Translations under genes and position numbers: made by a program
From: Sulfuriferula sp047300855
GTDB lineage: Bacteria > Pseudomonadota > Gammaproteobacteria > Burkholderiales > Sulfuriferulaceae
Length of the DNA: 64,000 nucleotides
Reading direction: 5' to 3'
Assembly: GCF_047300855.1 (NCBI RefSeq)
Contig: NZ_CP170197.1
Coordinates: forward strand, 186,001 to 250,000
Part shown: piece after piece, positions 8,797 to 17,020 of the stretch
How positions within the stretch are numbered: position 1 is the first letter of the stretch
Layout of the letters: each line of letters starts with the position of its first letter
The notes under the pieces: generated by a model
Seen by the model: only the letters and a program-made list of their open reading frames with translations
Databases searched by the model: none
Told to the model about the DNA's origin: nothing

Positions 8797-10587
8797 TTAA
8801 GCGACCACCACGGCGCGGAACATGCCGGCTTCCATGTGGTAGAGCATGTGGCAGTGATAAGCCCAGTTGCCGCGCGCATCGGCACTGACCCGATAGCTGA
8901 CACGGTGTCCGGGGGCGACGCTGATAGTGTGTTTGCGCACCTGAAAATTACCATCGGGAGATTCCAGCTCGCTCCACATGCCGTGCAGGTGTATGGGGTG
9001 ATGCATCATGGTGTCGTTGATGAGTACGATGCGTAAACGTTCGCCATATTGAAACAATATCGGCTCAGCCTCAGAGAAAGGCACGCCATTGAAAGACCAC
9101 ATATAGCGGTCCATATTGCCGGTCAGATGCAATTCTATTTCGCGCGTCGGATTGCGCGGATCCAGCGCGCCGCCCACCGTATGCAAGTCAGCGTAAGTCA
9201 GCACCCGCCGCCCGTTGTTGCGCAGACCCACGCCCGGATCATCCAGCCGTGTCGATACCTGATCCGCACGCGTGGAATTCGAGGGGCCGTATTCGGTGGC
9301 GGCGTGGTGCTTTACCGGCACATCGCCTCCCGTGGATTGCGTGGCAGGCGCCATGCTGGAGTCGGGTTTGGCTGAACCCGACATGTCCATCCCGGGCATA
9401 CTTAAACTCGAGCCCTTCATATCCATGCCCGGCATATCGCCCATGGCCATGCCCATATCCGCCATGCTCAGGATGGGCACAGGGTCGAGCCTGGGAAGCT
9501 TCGCGCGCATCCCGCTACGCGGCGCCAGGGTGGCCAGCGCATAGCCGGAACGATCCAGTGCCTGGGAGAATATGGTGTAAGCACGGTCTTCAGTGGGTGC
9601 AACGATCACGTCGTAAGTCTCGGCTACGCCTATACGGAATTCATCGATGCTGACCGGATGGACATATTGGCCGTCGGCGGCGACCACAGTCAGCTTCAGG
9701 CCAGGGATGCGCACATCGAAATAAGTCATCGACGAGCCGTTGATGAAGCGCAGACGGATTTTTTCGCCGGGCTTGAACAGGCCGGTCCAGTTTCCCGCCG
9801 GGGTGACGCCATTGGTGAGAAAGGTATAGGTGGCGCCGCTTACGTCGGACAGATCGCGCGGGCTCATGCGCATCTTGTCCCAGGCTGCGCGCGTGGACAG
9901 TGCGTTGGCCCAGCCGTCTTTCTTCGCATCCTCGATCAAATCACCGACCGTGGGCCGGGCATAATTGTAGTAGTCGTTCATCTGCTTAAGATGTTCGAAA
10001 ACCTCATCCGGATTTTCGTCTGTCCAGTCCGACAGCATCACCACATAATCGCGGTCATGAGTGAAAGGCACGGGCTCGCGGGGTTCAATGACGATGGGGC
10101 CATATAGCCCGGTCTGCTCCTGAAAACCGGAGTGGCTGTGATACCAGTAAGTGCCGGATTGACGCACATCGAACTGGTACACATAGGTCTCCCCCGGCGC
10201 GATACCCTTGAAGCTGAGGCCGGGCACGCCATCCATCGGGGCAGGCAGCAGGATGCCGTGCCAGTGTATGGAACCCGCTACCGACATGCGATTGGTGACC
10301 CGCAGCGTAATGCGATCGCCTTCGCGCCAGCGCAGCAGCGGCGCGGGAACCTGACCGTTCACGGTGGTCGCCATGCGCGGGGTGCCGGTGAAGTTCACCG
10401 GGGATTCCACCAGATCCAGCGCAAACTCGGTGCCACTGAGGACCGCGGGCTGGCCCGGGCTGGTGGTTGCCCAGGCCGGAGTGGTCCATAGACCCGTCCC
10501 AGCCAAAGCGCCGCCAGCTATGAGGCCTTCTACAAAGCGGCGACGTGACAGGTTCGCTGTGGGGGTTTTAATAATCCGCTTCTTCAT
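8797..10587 (-). CDS. copA: Multicopper oxidase CopA (PcoA family), Tat-exported
   Basis: 596 residues from the ATG at 10587 (MKKRIIKTPT). A Tat signal with SRRRFVEG is followed by a hydrophobic stretch. All four multicopper oxidase copper-ligand motifs are present: SIHWHG, YWYHSHSGFQEQ, HPIHLHG and YHCHMLYHMEAGM. A Met-rich insert (MADMGMAMGDMPGMDM and a second copy) lies between cupredoxin domains, as in PcoA. It oxidises Cu(I) in the periplasm. It begins the copA-copB transcript, with a 328-bp upstream region carrying a CopR-type palindrome. Confidence 0.95.
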   Translation of the reverse strand: MKKRIIKTPTANLSRRRFVEGLIAGGALAGTGLWTTPAWATTSPGQPAVLSGTEFALDLVESPVNFTGTPRMATTVNGQVPAPLLRWREGDRITLRVTNRMSVAGSIHWHGILLPAPMDGVPGLSFKGIAPGETYVYQFDVRQSGTYWYHSHSGFQEQTGLYGPIVIEPREPVPFTHDRDYVVMLSDWTDENPDEVFEHLKQMNDYYNYARPTVGDLIEDAKKDGWANALSTRAAWDKMRMSPRDLSDVSGATYTFLTNGVTPAGNWTGLFKPGEKIRLRFINGSSMTYFDVRIPGLKLTVVAADGQYVHPVSIDEFRIGVAETYDVIVAPTEDRAYTIFSQALDRSGYALATLAPRSGMRAKLPRLDPVPILSMADMGMAMGDMPGMDMKGSSLSMPGMDMSGSAKPDSSMAPATQSTGGDVPVKHHAATEYGPSNSTRADQVSTRLDDPGVGLRNNGRRVLTYADLHTVGGALDPRNPTREIELHLTGNMDRYMWSFNGVPFSEAEPILFQYGERLRIVLINDTMMHHPIHLHGMWSELESPDGNFQVRKHTISVAPGHRVSYRVSADARGNWAYHCHMLYHMEAGMFRAVVVA

Positions 10588-10915
10588 GAAAAAATCCTCA
10601 AACAACAATGAGCCTATTAGCGTCAATACGATATTTCTATCGGAGATAGGAGTGCAGCGTAGGATGCTACCCCGGCTATCTTCGGGGCAGTCGATTCAAC
10701 TTGGTCTGACGGGTGTTCGCCGATTCAGCAATAGCATTTTTCAAGGTTGCTGTTTATACGGAGCCAGAATAGCCTGCTGGCCATAACGCCAGCCTGACGA
10801 CCGGATTACATTCTTGTAATATTATGTTCCTGCGCTTCGGGTGATCTCCTCCAGAGTGGGGCTGCATCCGGCACGCTCAGTCCAGCCGGCAATGCGGTAA
10901 TCGTTATGCAGATTC
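10588..10915. other. 328-bp intergenic region between copA and P-type ATPase gene
   Basis: No convincing ORF. It holds the 45-bp block with the ATTACA-N4-TGTAAT palindrome, described separately. Near the copA start there is a TTGACG hexamer (minus strand, about 10615-10621), which could be a -35 element, but no good -10 was seen. Confidence 0.5.
10776..10820. promoter_or_regulatory. CopR-type operator block, copy 1
   Basis: The perfect inverted repeat ATTACA-TTCT-TGTAAT lies at 10805-10820. It is preceded by GCTGGCCATaACgccAgcCTGACG, and the same arrangement recurs upstream of copR at 14294-14338 over 45 bp with few changes. The site is about 220 bp upstream of copA. A CopR (OmpR-type) binding site is inferred from the conservation and context. 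Confidence 0.7.
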
Positions 10916-13291
10916 TTATCCCGGGGCAGCTTCCATTTTGTCGGCCGCGCCGGTTCGGCGGATGCCCGCCAGCCTGGTGCGCTTCAACATCAGTGCATTG
11001 ATGGCGACCAGTGCCGAGCTGCCGGACATGGCGAGTGCCGCGATCTCAGGGCTCAGCGTAAACGGGTAGAACACACCGGCAGCGAGCGGGAAGGCGATGA
11101 CGTTGTAGCCGACCGCCCAGCCGAGATTCTGGTGCATCTTGCGCAGCGTGGCGCGGGAAAGCTCCAGCGCGCCGACCACGTCGAACGGGTCGCTTTTCAT
11201 CAGCACCACATCGGCGCTCTCCATCGCCACGTCGGTGCCGGCGCCGATGGCGAAGCCCACGTCGGCTTGTGTCAGGGCAGGGGCATCGTTGATGCCATCG
11301 CCCACCATGCCGACCTTGTTGCCTTGCGCCTGCAGCTCCTTGACCTTATCCGCCTTCTGCCCCGGCAGCACGTCGGCGAGCACGATGTCGATACCGAGTT
11401 CGCGGCCGATGCGCTCGGCCGTAGCGCGGTTGTCGCCGGTGAGCATGGCCACTTTCACGCCGCGCCACTGCAGCGCCTGGATGGCGTCCTTCGACGTCGG
11501 GCGCACAGCATCGGCGATGGCGATAAGTCCGAGCAGCTTGCCGCCATGGGCGACGTGAACAACCGTGCGGCCGGCCCCTTGCATTTCGTCGGCCTTGGCG
11601 GCCAGGCCGTTCATATCGACCTGTTCTGCTTCCATCAATTTGCGATTACCCAGCAGCGCAGTGCGCCCTTCGACTTCCGCCTTGGCGCCCCTGCCGTCGA
11701 TATTGGTAAAACCGCTGCCGGGCTGCGTCGGCATGGCTGCCGCGCGCTTCAGGATCGCCTGGGCGAGCGGGTGTTCGGAGCCCTGCTCAACCGCGGCTGC
11801 CAAAGCCAGCATGGCGTCCACGCCGGTGCCGGCCGCTGTTGCCAGATCCACGACCTCGGGCTGCCCCAGCGTCAGCGTGCCGGTCTTGTCGAAAATGATG
11901 ACGTTGAGCTTGGTGGCCTGTTCCAAGGCGGCAGCATTCTTGAACAGGATGCCGTTCATGGCGCCCAGGCCGGTGCCGACCATGATCGCCATCGGCGTGG
12001 CCAGGCCCAGTGCATCCGGGCAGGCAATGACGAACACGGTAATGGTCAGCGTCATGGCAAACAGCAGCGGCTGGCCGATCCACCAGAACCACACCGCAAA
12101 GGTAGCAAGGCCGGTGACGATCGCGGCGAGCACCAGCCATTGCGCGGCCCGGTCCGCCAGCCGCTGGCCGGGCGCCTTGGAGTTCTGCGCCGTCTGCACC
12201 AGCTTTACGATCTGGGCGAGTGCGGTGTCGGCGCCGACCTTGGTCGCGCGGTATTTGAAGCTGCCGCTCTTGTTGATGGTGGCGCCGATCACGCTCGCGC
12301 CGAGCGTCTTTTTGACCGGCATGGATTCGCCGGTGAGCATGGATTCGTCCACCTGCGATTCGCCCTCGATGACTTCGCCATCCACCGGAATTTTATTGCC
12401 GGGCCGGATGATCACCGTGTCGCCGACCTTCAACTCGGCCGTCGGCAGTTCTACTTCGCGTCCCTCGCACAGCACGGTCGCTTTCGGCGGGGCAAGGTCC
12501 ATCAGCGCGCGGATGGCGTCGGACGCCCCGGCGCGGGCGCGCATCTCCAGCCAATGGCCCAGCAGAATGAAGACCAGCAGCACCGAGGCGGCTTCGTAGA
12601 ACTGTTCGCCAGCGAAGAAAAAAGTGGCGCCGACACTGAAAAAATAGCCGGTTCCCACGGACAGTAAAACCAGCACCGCCATGTTGGTCACGCCGTTGCG
12701 GACGGCGCGGAACGCGGCAACGTAAAACGGCCAGCCGGGATAAATCACTGCGCCGCTCGCGAGCAGGAACAGGAAAATGTTGCGGTCCATCCCGAATGGC
12801 GGTTCAAGCTTGAGAAACGCCATACCCATTGAGGTATAGAGAAACACCGGCAGTGCAAATGCCAGCGCAATGAAGAAACGGTTGCGCATGTCGCGCGCCA
12901 TCGCCTGCATGTCCATGCCGGCGCCGTGACCCATCTCATGGGTCATGCTGCCCATGTCTGCGTGTTCGGCAGCCTGGTCTGGTTCAGCGTGTGCGAGGCG
13001 GGCGGACCGTGCTGGAGGAGAGGGCACGGCCCCTGCAGAGCCTGCCGGATGTTCCTGCTCACAAAGATGCCGGGGCACCAGTTCGCCGCCGCAGTGATGG
13101 CCGCACTCGCGCACTTCCGCTTTGATGGTATTGAGGTCCGCGACCGTCTCGTCATACAGCACCGTCGCGCTACCCGAAACGCGGTTGACTTCGACCTGCT
13201 TTACCCCTGGTACTTTGGCGAGTTGCTTTTCGACGCCCCGGGCACTCAACGGGGAGAGCAGGTCGCGCACATCGATGGCGGTCGTTTTCAT
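10916..13291 (-). CDS. Copper-translocating P1B-type ATPase with CPD motif
   Basis: 791 residues. P-type ATPase motifs are all present: TGESMPV (actuator), DKTGTLTLG (phosphorylated Asp), SEHPLAQAI (HP locus) and MVGDGINDAPALTQ. The transmembrane metal site reads ACPDALGLATP, that is CPD instead of the usual CPC. The N-terminal ferredoxin-like domain (KQLAKVPGVKQVEV) has lost its CxxC (DLLSPLSARG). A CGHHCGGELVPRHLC stretch follows it, then a Met/His-rich linker (MGSMTHEMGHGAGMDM). It should export Cu(I) from the cytoplasm. The start lies downstream of the glutaredoxin-like gene in the same direction. Confidence 0.92.
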   Translation of the reverse strand: MKTTAIDVRDLLSPLSARGVEKQLAKVPGVKQVEVNRVSGSATVLYDETVADLNTIKAEVRECGHHCGGELVPRHLCEQEHPAGSAGAVPSPPARSARLAHAEPDQAAEHADMGSMTHEMGHGAGMDMQAMARDMRNRFFIALAFALPVFLYTSMGMAFLKLEPPFGMDRNIFLFLLASGAVIYPGWPFYVAAFRAVRNGVTNMAVLVLLSVGTGYFFSVGATFFFAGEQFYEAASVLLVFILLGHWLEMRARAGASDAIRALMDLAPPKATVLCEGREVELPTAELKVGDTVIIRPGNKIPVDGEVIEGESQVDESMLTGESMPVKKTLGASVIGATINKSGSFKYRATKVGADTALAQIVKLVQTAQNSKAPGQRLADRAAQWLVLAAIVTGLATFAVWFWWIGQPLLFAMTLTITVFVIACPDALGLATPMAIMVGTGLGAMNGILFKNAAALEQATKLNVIIFDKTGTLTLGQPEVVDLATAAGTGVDAMLALAAAVEQGSEHPLAQAILKRAAAMPTQPGSGFTNIDGRGAKAEVEGRTALLGNRKLMEAEQVDMNGLAAKADEMQGAGRTVVHVAHGGKLLGLIAIADAVRPTSKDAIQALQWRGVKVAMLTGDNRATAERIGRELGIDIVLADVLPGQKADKVKELQAQGNKVGMVGDGINDAPALTQADVGFAIGAGTDVAMESADVVLMKSDPFDVVGALELSRATLRKMHQNLGWAVGYNVIAFPLAAGVFYPFTLSPEIAALAMSGSSALVAINALMLKRTRLAGIRRTGAADKMEAAPG

Positions 13292-13384
13292 AGCTACTCC
13301 TGCAACCGGGCAGTGTTTCCGAATACTCCCCGGATATTTCCCCAGCGCGTCAGGAGACGCGCGTCAGTACCACGCCGTGTTTTG

Positions 13385-13627
13385 CTATGACGTTTTGCTG
13401 TCTTTGTGCTGGAAAAAATCGTGTAGTTCTATTTCCGTTGGCTGTTTCCGGAATACGACCTCATCGTCCACAACCAGATTCGGCGAATGTCGGATGCCAA
13501 ATTTTTGAACAAGGTCGGCGCAGTCTTCCACGAAACACACGCGGTACGGAATCCGCAAGCATTCGAGTTCCTTTTCCAGATTTTTACGATGCGTACAGGC
13601 TTTCGTTGCGATGATCATGACATCCAT
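13385..13627 (-). CDS. Small glutaredoxin/thioredoxin-fold protein
   Basis: 80 residues with a thioredoxin-like fold: MDVMIIATKACTHRKNLEKEL at the N-terminus, where the usual CxxC is CTHR (a single-Cys site), then the cis-Pro region IRHSPNLVVDDEVVF. Two other Cys occur mid-protein (VCFVEDCADL). It may handle disulfides or bind copper in the cytoplasm beside the ATPase. The spacing on both sides (93 bp and 47 bp) fits a shared copper operon. Function is inferred only from fold and neighbours. Confidence 0.75.
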   Translation of the reverse strand: MDVMIIATKACTHRKNLEKELECLRIPYRVCFVEDCADLVQKFGIRHSPNLVVDDEVVFRKQPTEIELHDFFQHKDSKTS

Positions 13628-13674
13628 GCTTGCCTCCAGAAAAGCCAGGCGGCTTGCCCGCCTGGTTAACGCGC

Positions 13675-14091
13675 TTACATCTTCGCGGGTGAAGCAGGCA
13701 TGTCCTTGCGCATCTGGTCCATCTGTTTGCGCATCTGTCCCATTTTCTTTTTGGTGCCGGCATCCATCGCCTTACCCTTGCCCATCATGCCTGCCATTTC
13801 ATTCATCATGCCCCCCATCTGCTTCATCTGTTTTGACATCTTCTTCATGGTCTCTGGGTCCATGCTGCCACTGTCCATCATGCCGGACATATCCTTCATC
13901 TCGCTCGACATGTCATTCATCAGGCCGGACATCGGTTGCATGTCCGCCCCGCCCTTGCCCTCCATCATGCCCATTCCCCCGTGGCCATGACCGTCCTGCC
14001 CGGTGTGGCTTTCCGCAAAGACCGGAACCGCAAATGCCGTGCCTGCGACAAGCAACAACGCGCCAACTTTTCCTAGAATTGCATGTTTCAT
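13675..14091 (-). CDS. Exported Met-rich putative copper-binding protein
   Basis: 138 residues. A clear signal peptide is cleaved near FAES. The mature protein is extremely rich in Met, Lys, Gly and Asp (MGMMEGKG, EMKDMSGMMDSG, KQMKQMGGMMNEM) and is probably helical or disordered. A short His/Gly patch (DGHGHGGMG) follows the cleavage site. It resembles no named enzyme. Thioether-rich periplasmic proteins of this kind bind Cu(I). It is the first minus-strand gene of the copper block and is divergent from copR. Confidence 0.8.
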   Translation of the reverse strand: MKHAILGKVGALLLVAGTAFAVPVFAESHTGQDGHGHGGMGMMEGKGGADMQPMSGLMNDMSSEMKDMSGMMDSGSMDPETMKKMSKQMKQMGGMMNEMAGMMGKGKAMDAGTKKKMGQMRKQMDQMRKDMPASPAKM

Positions 14092-14293
14092 GATTTACTC
14101 CTCGGTTAACGGGGACACTCCCCGGTTTTAATTGCCCATGGATTCAGGTAATCCCATGCGACATGGGCAGCTAAGCTGTTCATGTACAAATGCGATCACC
14201 TAAATTGTTTTCCGGCATTACAGGATTCCTCGCCGGAGTTTTTCAATGTTTTTCCGGAAAGCAGCGAATGGATCAAATTATGAACAGTAGGCC

Positions 14294-14338
14294 GCTGGCC
14301 ATGACATCAATCTGACGGCGGGATTACATTTTTGTAAT
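14294..14338. promoter_or_regulatory. CopR-type operator block, copy 2, between Met-rich gene and copR
   Basis: The perfect inverted repeat ATTACA-TTTT-TGTAAT at 14323-14338 is preceded by GCTGGCCATgACatcAatCTGACG, nearly the same as copy 1. It lies 50 bp before the copR start, in the divergent promoter region, so it probably controls copR autoregulation and the Met-rich gene. Confidence 0.75.
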
Positions 14339-14388
14339 GCTGCATTCTGGGTCAGCGGGCATAATCGACAGGATAAATTGGGGGTGAA

Positions 14389-15060
14389 ATGAAAATTCTG
14401 GTGGTCGATGACGAACCCAAGACCGGCGATTACTTGCGCAAAGGCCTCACCGAATCCGGTTTTACCGTGGATCTGGCGCGCACCGGGACCGACGGCGAAC
14501 TATTTGCGCTGTCCGGTGAGTATGACCTCATCGTGCTGGACGTGATGCTGCCGGGCATGGACGGCTGGCAGGTGCTGCAGAGCATCCGCAAGACAAAATC
14601 GGTGCCGGTGCTGTTCCTGAGCGCGCGCGATACGGTGGAGGATCGGGTGCGCGGCCTGGAGCTGGGCGCCGACGATTACCTGCCCAAGCCGTTTGCTTTT
14701 GCCGAACTGCTGGCGCGTATCCGCAGCCTGTTGCGGCGCGGCGTACGGCAGATGCCGGAGACGCTGCGCGTGGCCGATCTGGAACTGGATCGCATCAAGC
14801 ACCGCGCGAGCCGGGGCGGCCAGCGCATCGATCTCACCGCCAAGGAATTCCTGTTGCTGCAACTGCTGATGGAACGCCAGGGCGAAGTGCTGTCGCGCTC
14901 GCTGATCGCCTCCCAGGTATGGGACATGAATTTCGACAGCGACACCAACGTGGTCGACGTGGCGATACGACGGCTGCGCGCCAAGGTGGACGACCCCTAT
15001 CCGCACAAACTGATCCACACCCTGCGCGGCATGGGCTATGTGCTGGAAGCGCGGCCGTGA
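14389..15060 (+). CDS. copR: CopR/CusR-type response regulator
   Basis: 223 residues. An N-terminal receiver domain has the acidic pair in VVDDEPK, the phospho-acceptor Asp in LIVLDVMLPG (about residue 51) and the Lys in DDYLPKPF. A C-terminal OmpR/PhoB winged-helix domain contains VDVAIRRLRAKVDDP. The translational start follows a GGGGGTG ribosome site. It overlaps the next gene by one base (TGATG), so the kinase is co-translated. Copper regulation is inferred from the divergent copper genes and the paired operator blocks. Confidence 0.92.
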   Translation: MKILVVDDEPKTGDYLRKGLTESGFTVDLARTGTDGELFALSGEYDLIVLDVMLPGMDGWQVLQSIRKTKSVPVLFLSARDTVEDRVRGLELGADDYLPKPFAFAELLARIRSLLRRGVRQMPETLRVADLELDRIKHRASRGGQRIDLTAKEFLLLQLLMERQGEVLSRSLIASQVWDMNFDSDTNVVDVAIRRLRAKVDDPYPHKLIHTLRGMGYVLEARP

Positions 15061-16478
15061 TGTTGTGGCGCGGCCTTTCCCTGACCCAGCGACTGACCCT
15101 GTTGTTTGCCGGGGCGACCGCGCTGGTATTTTCGGTCACCGGTTTCTACCTGTACCAGGCACTGGCCACGCAACTGGAAATTCGCAACGATGCGGAACTG
15201 CTCGGCAAGCTGCAGCAATTGCGCCACCTGTTGTCGGAAGTGCCCGATACGGCTGCTATCCTGGCTGATCCGCACCGGTTTCACGATGTGGCCATAGGCA
15301 CTGAGGGGCTGCGCCTGCGCATCCTGGATGAAGATGGCCGGATGGTGGCAGGTGTGGGAGACGTGCCGAGCCTGCCCTTGCCTGCAGCGCTCACGGCGGC
15401 GGATCTGCCTGCGCCCGACGCAATACGCGACTGGCGCATGAGTGATGGCGGCCACGGGCGCGTGCTGGCGGCGTGGGCGCATCTCGGGGCCAATGCCCAG
15501 GGCCCTCGGGTGCTGGTGGTGCTGGCGCGGGAAAGCCCGCAGCGCATGGTCTTGCTGCAGAACTACCGAACCAGACTGCTGATTGCGCTGGGCGGCGGCG
15601 TGGCCGTCATGGCCCTGCTTGGTTTCGCCGTGGCGCGGCGCGGCCTGGCGCCGCTGGGCCGGGTCACTGCCGCGGCAGGTGGCATTAGCCCGAGCCAGCT
15701 GGATCAGCGTCTCGACATCGCCAAGGCGCCGGCAGAAATCGCCGATCTGGTCCGCGCCTTCAACCACATGCTGGACCGCCTGCAGGATGGCTACGAGCGG
15801 CTGAGTCAATTTTCTGCCGATCTCGCCCATGACCTCCGTACGCCGATCAGCAATTTGATGGTGCAGAGCCAGGTGGTTCTGGCGCGTCCCCGTTCCGTGG
15901 AAGAATACCAGGCGTTGCTGGCTTCCAATATCGAGGAATACGAACGGCTGGCGCGAATGGCTGAGAGCATGCTGTTTCTGGCACGGGCCGACAACGCGCA
16001 GATCGCGCTGCGCCGCGAACACCTGAACATGGAGCGCGAACTGGGCCGTATTGCGGAATACTTCGAAGGCGTGGCGGAAGAGGCCGGGGTGACGCTGGCA
16101 GTAGACGCCACGGGCACGCTTGACGCCGATCCGGTGCTGCTCAACCGGGCCTTGAGCAATCTGATCGCCAATGCCATCCGTTACACCCCGCGCGGGGCAG
16201 TGATCAGAGCCAGCGCCCGGCCTCTTCCAGACGGAGGCTACACCATCCAGGTCGTCAATCCCGGCGCGGGTATTGCGCCCGAACATTTGAGCCGGTTATT
16301 TGACCGTTTCTATCGGGCGGACAGCGCGCGTGCGGGTTCCGAAGCGGCCTCCGGGCTGGGACTGGCCATCGTCAAGGCGGTGATGGGGTTGCACGGCGGT
16401 ACGGTGCACGTGGAAAACGGTAAAAACCAGGAGACGCTGTTCGAGTTAAGGTTTGCGCCGGCGCATGGCAGCTACTGA
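15060..16478 (+). CDS. copS: CopS/CusS-type sensor histidine kinase
   Basis: 472 residues from the ATG at 15060. It has two transmembrane helices (about residues 12-32 and 165-190) with a periplasmic sensor between them, then a HAMP domain. HisKA follows with the phospho-His in FSADLAHDLRTPISNL, and then an ATPase domain (NLIANAIRYTPRG, GLGLAIVKAVMGLHGG). The heavy-metal kinase family (CusS, CopS, IrlS) has this layout. The 3' end converges with dgkA, overlapping by 7 bp. Confidence 0.92.
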   Translation: MLWRGLSLTQRLTLLFAGATALVFSVTGFYLYQALATQLEIRNDAELLGKLQQLRHLLSEVPDTAAILADPHRFHDVAIGTEGLRLRILDEDGRMVAGVGDVPSLPLPAALTAADLPAPDAIRDWRMSDGGHGRVLAAWAHLGANAQGPRVLVVLARESPQRMVLLQNYRTRLLIALGGGVAVMALLGFAVARRGLAPLGRVTAAAGGISPSQLDQRLDIAKAPAEIADLVRAFNHMLDRLQDGYERLSQFSADLAHDLRTPISNLMVQSQVVLARPRSVEEYQALLASNIEEYERLARMAESMLFLARADNAQIALRREHLNMERELGRIAEYFEGVAEEAGVTLAVDATGTLDADPVLLNRALSNLIANAIRYTPRGAVIRASARPLPDGGYTIQVVNPGAGIAPEHLSRLFDRFYRADSARAGSEAASGLGLAIVKAVMGLHGGTVHVENGKNQETLFELRFAPAHGSY

Positions 16479-16843
16479 GTCAGTACCAGTAGCCAGATCA
16501 CCGCGACGTTGATCAGCGCAATCAGTACCGCTGCGCTGCCCATATCCTTGGCACGCTTGATGAGGTGGTGGTTTTCCAGCGAGATGCGGTCGACAGCAGC
16601 TTCTACCGCTGAATTCAGCAACTCGACGATGAGTACCAGCAGCACCGATGCGATCATCAGTGCCCGGCCAATCGCGTCCGGCTCCAGGTATAGCGCCAGC
16701 GGGATGAGGATGATGGCGAGCAGCATTTCCTGGCGGAACGCGTCTTCGTGCCGGATGGCGGCCTTGAGACCGTCGAGCGAGTAAAAAAACGCGTTGAACA
16801 CACGCTTGACGCCGGTTTTGCCTTTGAAGGGGGATTCTTGCAT
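16472..16843 (-). CDS. dgkA: Diacylglycerol kinase
   Basis: 123 residues from the ATG at 16843 (MQESPFKGKTG). The frame opens earlier at 16924, but those codons lie in low-quality sequence between genes. DgkA signatures are RVFNAFFYSLDGLKAAIRHE, three transmembrane helices and the ELLNSAVEAAVDRIS catalytic segment. It phosphorylates diacylglycerol in the inner membrane, recycling lipid. It lies downstream of gcvPB after a 177-bp gap with a CACAGAG-type palindrome. Confidence 0.93.
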   Translation of the reverse strand: MQESPFKGKTGVKRVFNAFFYSLDGLKAAIRHEDAFRQEMLLAIILIPLALYLEPDAIGRALMIASVLLVLIVELLNSAVEAAVDRISLENHHLIKRAKDMGSAAVLIALINVAVIWLLVLTQ

Positions 16844-16936
16844 GGAGCTTGCCTCAAACAAATAGCGCCAGCCTAAAGAAAACGCGGACAGGGCGCTACC
16901 GTGTCCGTGTAAATTTCTCTGCAAAAACGAATCCAG

Positions 16937-17005
16937 CCACAGAGAACACAGAGGTCACAGAGATAATGTTTTCGTCTTTCTCTGAGTTCTCTGTGCCCTC
17001 TGTGG
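16937..17005. repeat. CACAGAG-type imperfect palindrome, copy 1
   Basis: CCACAGAGAACACAGAGG and ACAGAG repeats on the left are answered by CTCTGAGTTCTCTGTG and CCTCTGTGG on the right, so the transcript can fold into a long hairpin. A relative occurs at 18508-18556, so gcvPB is flanked by two copies. It is a dispersed intergenic repeat of the REP kind. Confidence 0.7.
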
Positions 17006-17020
17006 CAAACGCTTTCTGAA

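Noticed and set aside
11132..12667. 511-codon plus-strand open frame across the copper ATPase gene
   Set aside because: It is antisense to a full-length ATPase with all motifs, and its composition is typical of the reverse strand of a GC-rich gene.
15036..16286. 416-codon minus-strand open frame across copS
   Set aside because: Antisense shadow of a kinase gene with intact HisKA and ATPase motifs.
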